Below the pieces are notes generated by a model. The model did no database searches. It saw only the letters and a program-made list of their open reading frames with translations, and was not told the origin of the DNA. A DNA stretch of 64,000 nt from Vicinamibacterales bacterium (GTDB taxonomy: Bacteria > Acidobacteriota > Vicinamibacteria > Vicinamibacterales > 2-12-FULL-66-21): positions 1-64,000 of the forward strand of contig DASSPH010000042.1 in the NCBI GenBank assembly GCA_035699745.1, read 5' to 3'. Shown one piece after another: positions 1 through 8,577 of the stretch. A program made the translations under genes and the position numbers. Positions within the stretch are counted from its first letter, which is position 1. Every line of letters starts with the position of its first letter.

Positions 1-173
1 GCCGGTAGCCGGTAGCCGGTAGCCGGTAGCCGGTAGCCGGTAGCCAGTAGCCGGTAGCCAGTAGCCGGTAGCCGGTTACCGGCAACTGGCAACTGGCAAC
101 TGGCAACTGGCAACCGGCAACTGGCAACCGGCAACTGGCAACCGGCAACTGGTTACCGGCAACTGGTTACCGG
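1..173. repeat. Heptanucleotide tandem array, two-part (dyad) layout
   Basis: Uninterrupted 7-bp periodicity from the first base. Positions 1-77 are eleven units of type GCCGGTA (variants GCCAGTA, GCCGGTT). From 78 the units become ACTGGCA and ACCGGCA, with two ACTGGTT at 148-154 and 162-168, ending in a partial unit at 169-173. Read on the other strand, the second half resembles the first (GGTAACC, AGTTGCC against GGTAGCC), so the array is roughly two inverted halves. The last units hold the TAA stop (167-169, minus strand) of the neighbouring gene. The array continues beyond the left edge of the window. Confidence 0.95.
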
Positions 174-604
174 ACGACTGCTCCTGTTGCGGTGATCTGG
201 TAATCGGCGGACGCTTTCGCATCGTGCCTGGCGTGTTCGGCCGCGGCGTCCTTCGCATGGGCGTCCTGGGCGCCGATCGCTTCGAACCGGCCTTGCGCGG
301 ACACCTTCCTGCCCTTCGCGGTCATCGGGAACTTGATCGTGCCCTCGTGCTCGACCTTGAGGCGGATCGTCGGCGCGTTCTTCTCGCCGCTCTCCGCGAC
401 CGCCATCCAGCATCCCATGGCCTCGCACACGGCCGTGGCGACACCGTCGATGCGGACGGTCTTGCCGGCGTAGTCCTTCGGTGCCGCGATGATGGCGCTG
501 ATGGGCGTGGCGGTGTCGAGCGTGACGCCGGCGCCGATTTTCTCTTCGGCGGCCGCGGCCGCCGGCAACGCCGCCGCCAGCACGGCGGCGAGTAATACCT
601 TCAT
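167..604 (-). CDS. DUF4920 domain periplasmic protein
   Basis: A 145-residue secreted protein. Residues 1-19 form a signal peptide (MKVLLAAVLAAALPAAAAAE). The body carries the DUF4920 pattern: an ISAIIAAPKDYAGKTVRIDG segment followed by a conserved Cys and GCWM around residues 59-67. The function of this family is unknown; the two close cysteines suggest metal or redox chemistry, which is inference. A His/Ala/Asp-rich linker (about 113-128) precedes the C-terminal strand. The ATG at 604 has a GGAGG ribosome site 4 bases upstream. The gene is divergent from the ABC-F gene with only 30 bp between them. Its stop codon lies inside the heptamer array, so the array reaches the last codon. Confidence 0.8.
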   Translation of the reverse strand: MKVLLAAVLAAALPAAAAAEEKIGAGVTLDTATPISAIIAAPKDYAGKTVRIDGVATAVCEAMGCWMAVAESGEKNAPTIRLKVEHEGTIKFPMTAKGRKVSAQGRFEAIGAQDAHAKDAAAEHARHDAKASADYQITATGAVVR

Positions 605-634
605 CGAACCTCCTGATATTCTGCGACTTACGTC

Positions 635-2581
635 GTGCCCATTCTACATCTGCAGCAGGGATCGCTGGCCTTCGGCCACGTGCCGCTCTTCGAAGACGCC
701 GATCTCCGGATCGAGGCCGGCGACCGCATCGCGCTGATCGGCCGCAACGGGACCGGGAAGTCGAGCCTGCTGAAAGCGCTCGCCGGTGAAGTGCCGCTCG
801 ACGCCGGGACCCTCTGGCGCGCGCCGGGCCTGCGCATCGCGCGGCTCGAGCAGGATGTGCTCGGACGGGAGCCCGCCGGCGGCGCCTCGGCCGCGCCGCG
901 CGGCGACGGCGAATCCGTATTCGACGTCGTGTCCGGCGGCCTGGGTGCGCTCGGCGACCTCGTCGCCCAGTACCATCACGCCGCCGTCGACGTCGCGGAG
1001 CACGCGGGCGACGCGGCGCGGCTCGCGCGCCTGTCGGCGCTTCAACACGCGCTCGAGCTGCAGGACGGCTGGCGTCTCGAACAGCGCGTCGAGCTGGTGA
1101 TCGATCGGCTCGGGCTGCCGGCGGATCGCCCGATCGGCGAGCTGTCGGGCGGGTGGCGCCGCCGCACGCTGCTGGCGCGCGCGCTGGTGTCCGAGCCGGA
1201 TCTGCTGCTCCTCGACGAGCCGACCAATCACCTCGACGTCCAGGCGATCGAGTGGCTCGAGGCGTTCCTGCGCGACTTCCGCGGCGCGGTCCTGTTCGTC
1301 ACGCACGACCGCGCGTTCCTGTCGAGCCTCGCCACCCGGATCGTCGACATGGACCGCGGACGCGTCACATCGTGGCCGGGCTCGTACGCGGCCTATCTCG
1401 AGAAGAAGAGCGCCGCGCTCGACGCCGAAGAACGCGATCTCGATCGCCTGGACAGGAAACTGGCGCAGGAGGAAGCGTGGCTGCGGCGCGGCGTCAAGGC
1501 GCGGCGGACGCGCAACGAGGGACGCGTCAAGGCGCTGCTGGCGCTGCGCGCCGAGCGGGCGGCGCGCCGCGCGCAGGTCGGCAGCGCGCGCATGGTGATC
1601 GACGGGGCCGCCCCGACCGGGAAGATGGTGTTCGAGGCCAAAGGGGTCAGCAAGTCGTACGGCGGCGTCCCGGTCATCCGCGACTACTCGCAGCGGATCC
1701 TCCGCGGCGACCGGGTCGGCCTCATCGGACCGAACGGTTCCGGCAAGTCCACCCTGCTGCGCCTGCTGGTGCAGGAGATCGAACCGGACGCCGGAACGAT
1801 CCGCCACGGCACGCGCCTCGAGATCGCCTATTTCGATCAGCAGCGCGAGCAGCTGGATCCCGATCGGACGGTGGCCGACACGATCAGCGACGGCAACGAT
1901 GTCGTCATCATCAACGGCGAGCCGAAGCACGTGATCGGCTATCTCGGCGACTTCCTCTTCCCGCGGGAACGGGCGCAGTCGCCGGTGCGTTCGCTCTCGG
2001 GAGGGGAGCGCAACCGGCTGCTGCTCGCGCGCCTCTTTGCGCGCCCGGCGAACGTGCTCGTGCTCGACGAGCCGACCAACGATCTCGACATCGAGACGCT
2101 GGAGCTGCTCGAGGAGCTGGTCGGCAGCTTCGACGGCACGGTCCTGCTCGTCAGCCACGATCGCGTGTTCCTCGATCGCGTCGTCACCAGCACGCTCGCG
2201 TTCGAAGGGGAAGGCAGGGTCGTCGAATACGTCGGCGGTTATGGGGATTACCTGCGCCAGCGCCGCGCCGGGGGCGCCGAGCACGCGGCCGCCGCCGACA
2301 CGGCCAAGAGTGCGGCAGGCGGGGAGCGCCGGCGAGAGCGGCCGCGCAAGCTGTCGTTCAAAGAGCAGCGCGAGCTGGACGCGCTCCCCGATCGGATCGC
2401 GGCGCTGGAGGAGGAGCAGCGGCGGCTGAAGGAGGAATCCGCCGCGCCGGAGTTCTATCGCGCCGGCGCGGCGCACATCGACGCGGTGCTCGCGCGCATC
2501 GATGCGGTGCAGCGGGAACTGGATGCGGCGCTGGAGCGATGGATGCAGCTGGAGGCGGTGAAGGAAAGCTCTGCACGCTGA
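635..2581 (+). CDS. uup: ABC-F family ATPase, Uup type
   Basis: A soluble tandem ATPase of 648 residues starting at GTG 635. The first nucleotide-binding domain has Walker A GRNGTGKSS (about 37-45), signature LSGGWRRRT and Walker B LLLLDEPTNHLD. The second has GPNGSGKST (about 368-376), LSGGERNR and LVLDEPTNDLD. A charged linker of ABC-F type separates them. The C-terminus (about 575-645) is a basic stretch then a Glu/Arg-rich coiled coil, as in the Uup DNA-binding tail. There are no membrane segments. Uup proteins act on ribosomes or branched DNA intermediates; which applies here cannot be read from sequence. The EF3/EttA subgroup is less likely because of the coiled-coil tail. Confidence 0.9.
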   Translation: MPILHLQQGSLAFGHVPLFEDADLRIEAGDRIALIGRNGTGKSSLLKALAGEVPLDAGTLWRAPGLRIARLEQDVLGREPAGGASAAPRGDGESVFDVVSGGLGALGDLVAQYHHAAVDVAEHAGDAARLARLSALQHALELQDGWRLEQRVELVIDRLGLPADRPIGELSGGWRRRTLLARALVSEPDLLLLDEPTNHLDVQAIEWLEAFLRDFRGAVLFVTHDRAFLSSLATRIVDMDRGRVTSWPGSYAAYLEKKSAALDAEERDLDRLDRKLAQEEAWLRRGVKARRTRNEGRVKALLALRAERAARRAQVGSARMVIDGAAPTGKMVFEAKGVSKSYGGVPVIRDYSQRILRGDRVGLIGPNGSGKSTLLRLLVQEIEPDAGTIRHGTRLEIAYFDQQREQLDPDRTVADTISDGNDVVIINGEPKHVIGYLGDFLFPRERAQSPVRSLSGGERNRLLLARLFARPANVLVLDEPTNDLDIETLELLEELVGSFDGTVLLVSHDRVFLDRVVTSTLAFEGEGRVVEYVGGYGDYLRQRRAGGAEHAAAADTAKSAAGGERRRERPRKLSFKEQRELDALPDRIAALEEEQRRLKEESAAPEFYRAGAAHIDAVLARIDAVQRELDAALERWMQLEAVKESSAR

Positions 2582-2595
2582 AGCCGCACCGCGAA

Positions 2596-2629
2596 CGACT
2601 GCCCTGACACAGGCTCGTCAGGGCAGTCG
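2596..2629. terminator. Hairpin between convergent genes
   Basis: A perfect 13-bp stem (2596-2608 with 2617-2629) and an 8-base loop lie 14 bases after the uup stop and 9 bases before the end of the next gene on the minus strand. No T-run follows on either strand, so it is terminator-like and could serve both directions, but it is not a textbook intrinsic terminator. Confidence 0.55.
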
Positions 2630-2638
2630 CCTCGGCCA

Positions 2639-4336
2639 TCACTTGGCCAGCAGCGTCTTGGTGAATGACGGTCCGCCGATCACTTTCACCTCGACGACGA
2701 GCTCCTCCGTGTCGTAGAGCGCGCGCCACGCATTCAGCGCCAGCCTCGCCGCATCCACCTTCTCAGAGGTGTGGAGTGACAGCGGATCGTCATCATTGGT
2801 CGGCAGCAGCGCCATCCACCCCTTCGGATCCTGAACCGGGTCGAGCGTCAGGGCGATCCGCATCGTCTTGCCGGGACGAATGGGCGGGATGAAGAACAGC
2901 TCGTCCTTGTAGCGGCCGCTCGGATCGTGGATCCGCAGCGTGTCCGTCATCGACAGATGCTCGCTGCTCGGGTTCGTCAGATTGAGCACGACGATCGGAC
3001 CGTGGAACTGGTAGCTGACGTCGGGAATCAGCTGTTCCGAGCCGTCGCCTCCGGTGAACACACTTGCGACCGCGTTGTCGATCAACTTGGCCGCCTGCTT
3101 CCGCAGCTCCTCCCTGACTGGCTCTGGCACCGGGACACCCTGCGCTTCGGCGTAATTGGCGACGGCATCGACGAGGTACCCTTCACCCATCGCCTTCAGC
3201 TGCTCGACGTCGGGAATTTCCGGCGGCATCCCGGCCGCGGCCATCGCGGTGCTCAAGGCGATCGACGCGCACGTCTCGTTGCAGGGAATGCCGAGATCGG
3301 TCAGAACGCCCGACATCTGCGACGCCGCCTCCGCCTTGATGTCGCTGTAGGTGTCGGCGACCCAGTCGGCGAAGTCGGCGGCGAATTCGAAGAAATCGGC
3401 AAACGCCCCGAACACGTCTTCGAAAATGCTGGAGTCGTCGTCACAAATGTTTGCTGTGGTGCCTTTCTCGATGACACCGCCGAGGTAGGGGACGTCCCTG
3501 CTGTAGATGACATGGCAAGTCCAGTCGAACGTGTAGGGACGCACCGGGTAGTACTCGACAAGGTCGACCCACGGGTGGACGAACACGACGGGGGGCAGCA
3601 CGTTCGTCGGATCCGGTTCGAAGAACTCCAGGATGACGACGTTGCTCGGCGGCCCGCTGGTTTTGCCGTCGGCATCCAGCGGGACGACGCGTGCGTACAG
3701 GGACATCGACTGGGCGATGACCGGATCCGCCTGGACGGCGTAGGCCTGCGCCGATGCGCGCGAATCATCCGGGATGATGGCGCCGGGGAACCGGACGTTG
3801 AGAGCGCCCGATCGCGTGATCCGCGTGGTCGGCGTAATCTCCGTGGGCGGCAAAGCGATTCCGCCCGAAGTGAACGCCCCGGCCAGTCCCTGGAAGGCGA
3901 GCTTCGGGGTCCAGTTCGGCGGCCGCGGCGCCAGCAGATTGAGATCGACGAAGAACAACTGGGTGGACGACGTTCCGGTGAGACCAAAGCCTGGCGCCGG
4001 GACGAAGTCGCCGGCGGCCGGGAACGGGTACTTCGAGAGCTCCCAGCGGACGGATGTGACCGCCGTGGTGTTCGCGCTCCAGAGGAACCGCCAGTCGAGA
4101 TCGGTCCGGTTCCAGTCGATCTGCACCGGCCCGGCGACCAGATTGAACTCGTGATCGGGAAGAAGGTGGCCGTCCCAGGCCCGCAGCGTGACCTGCGGGG
4201 GCGGAGGAGCGAGGAACGAGAACTTCAGGACTTCGGTCGGCAGGCCGGTGCCTTGCGCGAAGGCCGCAGCGGTGGTCAGCCCGATGGTCGCGACCGTCAG
4301 CGCTGCGCGCTGCGAGAGACGGGTACATGGCTGCAT
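2639..4336 (-). CDS. Secreted protein of unknown function
   Basis: A 565-residue protein I do not recognise. Residues 1-28 are a signal peptide ending in AAAFAQ. The first half (about 40-260) is Pro/Trp-rich and looks beta-sandwich-like. The middle (about 300-420) is a run of acidic and aromatic residues with amphipathic helices and two close cysteines (C-N-E-T-C). The C-terminal third reads again like a beta domain with a VVLNLTNPSSEHLSM stretch, perhaps an Ig-like fold. The ATG at 4336 has a GGAGG site 5 bases upstream. It lies between the ABC-F gene (convergent) and the sigma factor (same strand, about 100 bp upstream) and may be a target of that sigma factor, which is speculation. Confidence 0.7.
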   Translation of the reverse strand: MQPCTRLSQRAALTVATIGLTTAAAFAQGTGLPTEVLKFSFLAPPPPQVTLRAWDGHLLPDHEFNLVAGPVQIDWNRTDLDWRFLWSANTTAVTSVRWELSKYPFPAAGDFVPAPGFGLTGTSSTQLFFVDLNLLAPRPPNWTPKLAFQGLAGAFTSGGIALPPTEITPTTRITRSGALNVRFPGAIIPDDSRASAQAYAVQADPVIAQSMSLYARVVPLDADGKTSGPPSNVVILEFFEPDPTNVLPPVVFVHPWVDLVEYYPVRPYTFDWTCHVIYSRDVPYLGGVIEKGTTANICDDDSSIFEDVFGAFADFFEFAADFADWVADTYSDIKAEAASQMSGVLTDLGIPCNETCASIALSTAMAAAGMPPEIPDVEQLKAMGEGYLVDAVANYAEAQGVPVPEPVREELRKQAAKLIDNAVASVFTGGDGSEQLIPDVSYQFHGPIVVLNLTNPSSEHLSMTDTLRIHDPSGRYKDELFFIPPIRPGKTMRIALTLDPVQDPKGWMALLPTNDDDPLSLHTSEKVDAARLALNAWRALYDTEELVVEVKVIGGPSFTKTLLAK

Positions 4337-4440
4337 GAGACCTCCAATGGCGGCGCGTCCGCAGTCGCGCCGTCATCAGGACAAACGCAATCGGCGAGCG
4401 GGACGGGCCACGTGGCCCCGCCGTCTCGTGAAATGCGTTC

Positions 4441-5007
4441 TTACAGGCGGGGGGTCAGTTCGGCGTGGAGCAGCGCGCGCGCCTTGCGCCAGTCTCGTTT
4501 CACCGTGCGCTCGGAACACCCGAGGACAGCGGCGGTTTCTTCCACCGAGAGACCGCCGAAGTAGCGGAGCTCGACGACCCGGCTGAGCCATTCGTCCAGC
4601 TGTGCGAGACGCTCCAGCGCGGCATCCAGTTCGACGATCTGCTCGGCGCGCTCGACGGCCGGCAACTCGACATCGTCAGCCGGCACGAGATGGACGCCGC
4701 CTCCGCGCTTGTTCGCCGCGCGCCGCCGGGCGTAGTCGACGGTGAGCTGGCGCATGGCCCTGGCCGCCAGCGCGAAAAAGTGATGACGATCGTGCACCTG
4801 CAGTTGCGACTGGTCGGCCAGCTTCAGATAGACTTCGTGGACCAGCGCGGTCGTCTGGAGCGTCTGGTCGCGCCCGTCCCGGAATCGACGACGCGCCAGC
4901 GATCGCAGCTCCTCGTAGACGAGCGGCATCAGCCGGTCGATGGCGTCTCGATCGCCATGGCGCCAGGCGGCGAGCAGGCCGGTGATCGTCGTCGCGTCAG
5001 GCGACAT
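4441..5007 (-). CDS. ECF-family RNA polymerase sigma factor (TIGR02999-like)
   Basis: A 188-residue sigma-70-like factor. Region 2 occupies about residues 8-95 (YEELRSLARRRFRDG and the TTALVHEVYLKLAD helix typical of the TIGR02999 group). Region 4 occupies about 130-185, with LRYFGGLSVEETAAVLGCSE followed by RTVKRDWRKARALL as the helix-turn-helix. ECF factors redirect RNA polymerase to specific promoters. No anti-sigma gene is adjacent; instead a Ser/Thr kinase starts 34 bp away on the opposite strand. This pairing is common in Acidobacteriota and suggests control by phosphorylation rather than by a classical anti-sigma factor. The stop is TAA at 4441-4443. Confidence 0.9.
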   Translation of the reverse strand: MSPDATTITGLLAAWRHGDRDAIDRLMPLVYEELRSLARRRFRDGRDQTLQTTALVHEVYLKLADQSQLQVHDRHHFFALAARAMRQLTVDYARRRAANKRGGGVHLVPADDVELPAVERAEQIVELDAALERLAQLDEWLSRVVELRYFGGLSVEETAAVLGCSERTVKRDWRKARALLHAELTPRL

Positions 5008-5041
5008 CTTCTGGACTCTGACAGGATTCTACGGCGGCTTC

Positions 5042-7864
5042 ATGCAGCCTGCTGATGCGGATCGCTGGCGGCGTCTCCAGTCCCTGCTGGACGGGGCTCT
5101 CGATCTGCCCGCCGAGCAGCGGGCCAGCTGGCTCGCGGCCGCCTGTCCGGCCGACCCCTCGGTGCGGGAGGAGGTCGAGCGGATCCTGGCCCAGGACGCG
5201 GCGACCGGCGGCATCCTGGATGTCAGCCCCGACCCGCTCCTCCAATCGGCGCTCGATGAACACAAGCGCGACGATACCGGCGGGGGGCGCTTCATCCCCG
5301 GTGTCGTCCTCGCCGGCCGCTACCGTGTCGTGACGCTGCTCGGCCGCGGCGGCATGGGTGAGATCTACCGCGCCGACGATCTCAAGCTCGGGCAGCCCGT
5401 CGCCCTCAAGTTCCTGCCGTCCCGGCTGACGGACGACGAGCGCCTGCTGGCCGCACTCGTCCGCGAGGCGCGCATCGCGCGGCAAGTGTCGCACCCGAAC
5501 GTCTGCCGGGTGTACGACATCGGCGAGGCCGATCGGCACACCTTCATCACGATGGAGTTCATCGACGGTGAGGACCTCCGATCGCTGCTGAAGCGCATCG
5601 GGCAGCTGCCGGCCGCGAAGGCGCTCGACATCGCGCGGCAGTTGTGTGCGGGGCTGCAGGCCGCGCACGAGCTCGGCGTGCTGCATCGCGATCTCAAGCC
5701 CGCCAACGTGATGCTGGATGCGCGCGGGCGCGTGCGGATTACCGATTTCGGGATCGCCGTCGCCGCCGGCGACCGTGCCGCGGACCGTTTCGCGGGGACG
5801 CCCGCCTACATGGCCCCGGAGCAGCTCGATGGCCGGCCGGCGAGTCAGCGGAGCGACGTCTATGCCCTCGGCCTCGTCATCTACGAGTTGTTCACCGGCG
5901 TGCGCGCGTTCGACGCCGCGAACGTCGATGACGTGCGCCGCCTGCACGAGTCCGCTGCGCCGGCGAAGCCGAGCGCGCTCGTCGCGCATCTCGATCCCCG
6001 GATCGAACGCGCGCTGCTCGCCTGTCTCGAGACGGATCCGGAACTGCGTCCCGCTTCGGCGCGCGCGCTGCTCGCCGCGCTCCCCGGCGGCGATCCCATC
6101 GAGGCGGCGGCGGAAGCCGGCGAAACACCGTCGCCGGAGCTGATCGCGCTGTCCGGTCCGGATGGATCGCTCCGGCCGGCAGTGGCGTTCAGTGTCCTCG
6201 CGGCATTGGTGATGGCGATGGGCGTGTCGTGGCGGCTCGCCGATCGCGCGTCGGTGCTTGGCTGGGTGCAGTTTCCGCGCGGGGCAGAGGTGCTCGAGGA
6301 TCGCGCGCGCGGCATCCTCCAACGATTGGGATACGCCTCGGACCCGCTGGACCGTGTGGGTTTCATCATCGCCGGCATCGATCGCTACCGCCGGTACGTC
6401 CGCGCCCATGACCGGTCGCCGCGGCGCTGGGATCCGCTGCGCGAGCCGGGGCAGTGGGACGTCCTGTTTGGCTATCGCGAGTCACGTGGAACGCTGCTGC
6501 CATGGAATCCCGACGGTCAGGTCAGGGGCGATGATCCCGCGCCGCGCCCGGGGGATGCGCAGGTGCTCACCGATGTGCGCGGCCACCTCGTCGCGCTGCT
6601 CGTGCACTCTGACGCGGCGGACGCGCCGGCGCCGAATCCCGCCGCAGCCGACTGGACACCGCTGTTTCAAGAGGCCGGCCTCGACCCGTCATCGTTCCAG
6701 CCCGCCGCGCCGACGCGAAATCCTGAGGTGTTCGCCGAGACGCGTGCCGCGTGGTCGGGCACCGGCGCCGGCGGGTATCCGATCCGCGTCGAAGCGGCGG
6801 CGCATCGCGGGCGGCCGGTGTATTTCGAGCAGGTGGTTCCCTGGGATGCGTACTGGGATCCGTCGAACCCACTCGAGGGGGCCGCTATTCTCAACCGCCA
6901 ATCGACGCTGATGCATCGCGTGCTGGCGCTCCTGTCACTGATCGCCATGCCGCTGGCGGCGGCGGTGCTCGTGGCGCGGAACTGGCTCAACGGCCGCGGG
7001 GACCGGGCCGGCGCACTCCGGGTCGCCGCGCTCGTGTTCGCGCTGCGGATGACCTCCTGGTTTCTCGGCGCGCACCACGTTCCGAGTGTGCGCGACGAAT
7101 GGATCCTGTTCACCATCGGCCTGGGCAAGGCGCTCGTCGATGCCGCGGCGGGCTGGGCCCTGTATCTGGCAGTCGAGCCGTACGCCCGGCGCCTGCACCC
7201 GCGGTTTCTCGTCTCATGGACGCGGCTCCTGCGCGGCCGCTTTCGGGATCCGCTCGTCGGTCGAGACCTGCTTTGCGGCATCAGCCTGTCGGCGGCGACC
7301 GTGTTGTTGACGGTGCAGCTGCCTGTCGTGCTGCCGCACGCGCTCGGCGCGGAGGCGCCGCCGCCGCCGATGTTCCACCCGATCGGCAACCTGCCCTATC
7401 TCTTCGTGCTGAACGCGCCTCCGCCTCAGGCGCTGCTCGGCGGCCGCCACGCCCTCGCCGCCGTCAGCTCGGTCGGCTTGATCACGCTCGGGATCGCGCT
7501 CGCCTTCCTGGTCGTGCTCCTGGCGCTGAACATCCTGTTGCGGCGGCTCTGGCCGGCGATCGCGGTCTTCGCCGGGCTGTTGATCGCAATCAACCCGATC
7601 GCGGAAGCCTCCGGCTACAGCGCCGTCAGCGTCGCGGCGTCGCTCGCTTCGACCCTGGTCTTCGTGCTGGCCTTGCGTTTCGGGCTCGTCGGTGTCCTCG
7701 CACACTGGTTCGGCGCGATGATGTGGATGAACTTTCCCGTCACGAGCCGAGTCGACGCCCCGTATTTCGCCATCGGCCTGTTCGGCCTCGCGGTCGTTGC
7801 CGCAGCCGGCGCATATGGGGCGGTGATCGCCTCGCGTCTCTCTTCGTCACGACGCGCTGCGTGA
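5042..7864 (+). CDS. Membrane serine/threonine protein kinase with long C-terminal region
   Basis: A 940-residue protein from ATG 5042; an upstream in-frame ATG at 4940 would overlap the sigma gene and adds only arginine-rich shadow sequence. Residues 1-85 are a short helical region often seen in Acidobacteriota kinases. The kinase domain spans about 93-350: glycine loop GRGGMGEIYRADD (101-113), lysine in VALKFLP, catalytic HRDLKPANVM (215-224), DFGIA (235-239), GTPAYMAPEQ (252-261). A membrane segment follows near 385-405. A soluble region of about 200 residues and then many hydrophobic segments (about 630-930) complete it; I do not recognise this part. It probably works with the divergent ECF sigma factor. 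RBS upstream of 5042 is weak. Confidence 0.9.
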   Translation: MQPADADRWRRLQSLLDGALDLPAEQRASWLAAACPADPSVREEVERILAQDAATGGILDVSPDPLLQSALDEHKRDDTGGGRFIPGVVLAGRYRVVTLLGRGGMGEIYRADDLKLGQPVALKFLPSRLTDDERLLAALVREARIARQVSHPNVCRVYDIGEADRHTFITMEFIDGEDLRSLLKRIGQLPAAKALDIARQLCAGLQAAHELGVLHRDLKPANVMLDARGRVRITDFGIAVAAGDRAADRFAGTPAYMAPEQLDGRPASQRSDVYALGLVIYELFTGVRAFDAANVDDVRRLHESAAPAKPSALVAHLDPRIERALLACLETDPELRPASARALLAALPGGDPIEAAAEAGETPSPELIALSGPDGSLRPAVAFSVLAALVMAMGVSWRLADRASVLGWVQFPRGAEVLEDRARGILQRLGYASDPLDRVGFIIAGIDRYRRYVRAHDRSPRRWDPLREPGQWDVLFGYRESRGTLLPWNPDGQVRGDDPAPRPGDAQVLTDVRGHLVALLVHSDAADAPAPNPAAADWTPLFQEAGLDPSSFQPAAPTRNPEVFAETRAAWSGTGAGGYPIRVEAAAHRGRPVYFEQVVPWDAYWDPSNPLEGAAILNRQSTLMHRVLALLSLIAMPLAAAVLVARNWLNGRGDRAGALRVAALVFALRMTSWFLGAHHVPSVRDEWILFTIGLGKALVDAAAGWALYLAVEPYARRLHPRFLVSWTRLLRGRFRDPLVGRDLLCGISLSAATVLLTVQLPVVLPHALGAEAPPPPMFHPIGNLPYLFVLNAPPPQALLGGRHALAAVSSVGLITLGIALAFLVVLLALNILLRRLWPAIAVFAGLLIAINPIAEASGYSAVSVAASLASTLVFVLALRFGLVGVLAHWFGAMMWMNFPVTSRVDAPYFAIGLFGLAVVAAAGAYGAVIASRLSSSRRAA

Positions 7865-7899
7865 ACCGAGAAGGGCGCGCGGGGCAGTAGATACACCCC

Positions 7900-8281
7900 G
7901 TGGCTCAGGTCACCATCGAAAGCCCGATCCTGAATTCCCCCTTCGAGGCGCCCCATACGGCACTTCAAGTTCGATCACGGCGGCATCACGACGGACGTCG
8001 AGATGGACGCTCGATCGGATCAACCCGAACACGGAGATCAACCGCATCCGGGAACGCGTCGATCGCTGGCGGCAGGGTGGATACGTCGACGTGACACCGC
8101 CGACGCGCCGGCTGCTGGCCTGCTGGAACGACCCGGCGAGAGAGCGGAAGCTGTTCTTCTGCCAGCGCGAAGCGGTCGAAACCGCGATCTATCTCTCGGA
8201 GGTCGCTGCGCGCTACGGTGACGCCTGGATCGAGAACTACCTGCGCGACACCGACGCCGAGTACAATGCGTCGACCGAGAA
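7900..8281 (+). pseudogene. Restriction endonuclease N-terminal fragment (BPTD_3080-like), frameshifted
   Basis: Stitched across frames, this stretch reads like the N-terminus of a large type III-like restriction endonuclease. The pieces are VTIESPILNSPFEAP, then RHFKFDHGGITTDVE in a second frame, then INPNTEINRIRERVDRWR, GGYVDVTPPTRRLL and KLFFCQREAVETAIYLSE in a third. At least two frameshifts (near 7958 and 8000) break it. Similarity stops at about 8281 (DAEYN), where unrelated sequence begins, so the helicase core is missing. The family name (BPTD_3080 family restriction endonuclease) is from memory of conserved motifs, not a search. It directly follows the kinase gene. Confidence 0.65.
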
Positions 8282-8371
8282 GCCCTCGGGCCCCTGCGCA
8301 AGCCACTCCGCGATGGCGACCCCGTCGTTTTCTGAACGTCGCCCCAGTGCTCATCGCGCTTTTCGTCGCCG

Positions 8372-8500
8372 TTGCACTGCTGCAGTCCTTACGCCTTCGA
8401 GGGGGCGGCAAGCGAGGCGAACATCCAGCTGCGTTGCCGCGCCCACAACCAGCACGAGGCGCGCGAGGTGTTCGGTCCCTTCGTGCTGCGCGAGCGGGCG
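8372..8500 (+). pseudogene. HNH endonuclease C-terminal remnant
   Basis: In the frame of 8372, the residues YAFEGAASEANIQLRCRAHN then QHEAREVFG match the end of a typical HNH nuclease, in which asparagine and the last histidine of the HNH motif lie in the N-x-x-LRCRAHN helix. The upstream part, with the first His and the zinc cysteines, is absent. There is no credible start codon and the reading frame runs on into unrelated sequence. It lies between the restriction-endonuclease fragment and the Nmad3-like gene. Confidence 0.55.
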
Positions 8501-8577
8501 GCGGAGGGTTACGATGTCGCCAAATCAGGGACGTCCGGCTGGCCCGTAAGCGGCGGGTATGGAGCGAGCGTCGGGCC

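Noticed and set aside
1-173. CRISPR array at the left edge
   Set aside because: The repeats are 7 bp and continuous, with no spacers of 25-40 bp; no cas gene is nearby.
2927-4564. 545-residue frame antisense to the secreted protein gene
   Set aside because: Arg/Gly/Asp-rich shadow of the minus-strand gene. The minus frame has a signal peptide, GGAGG site and normal composition.
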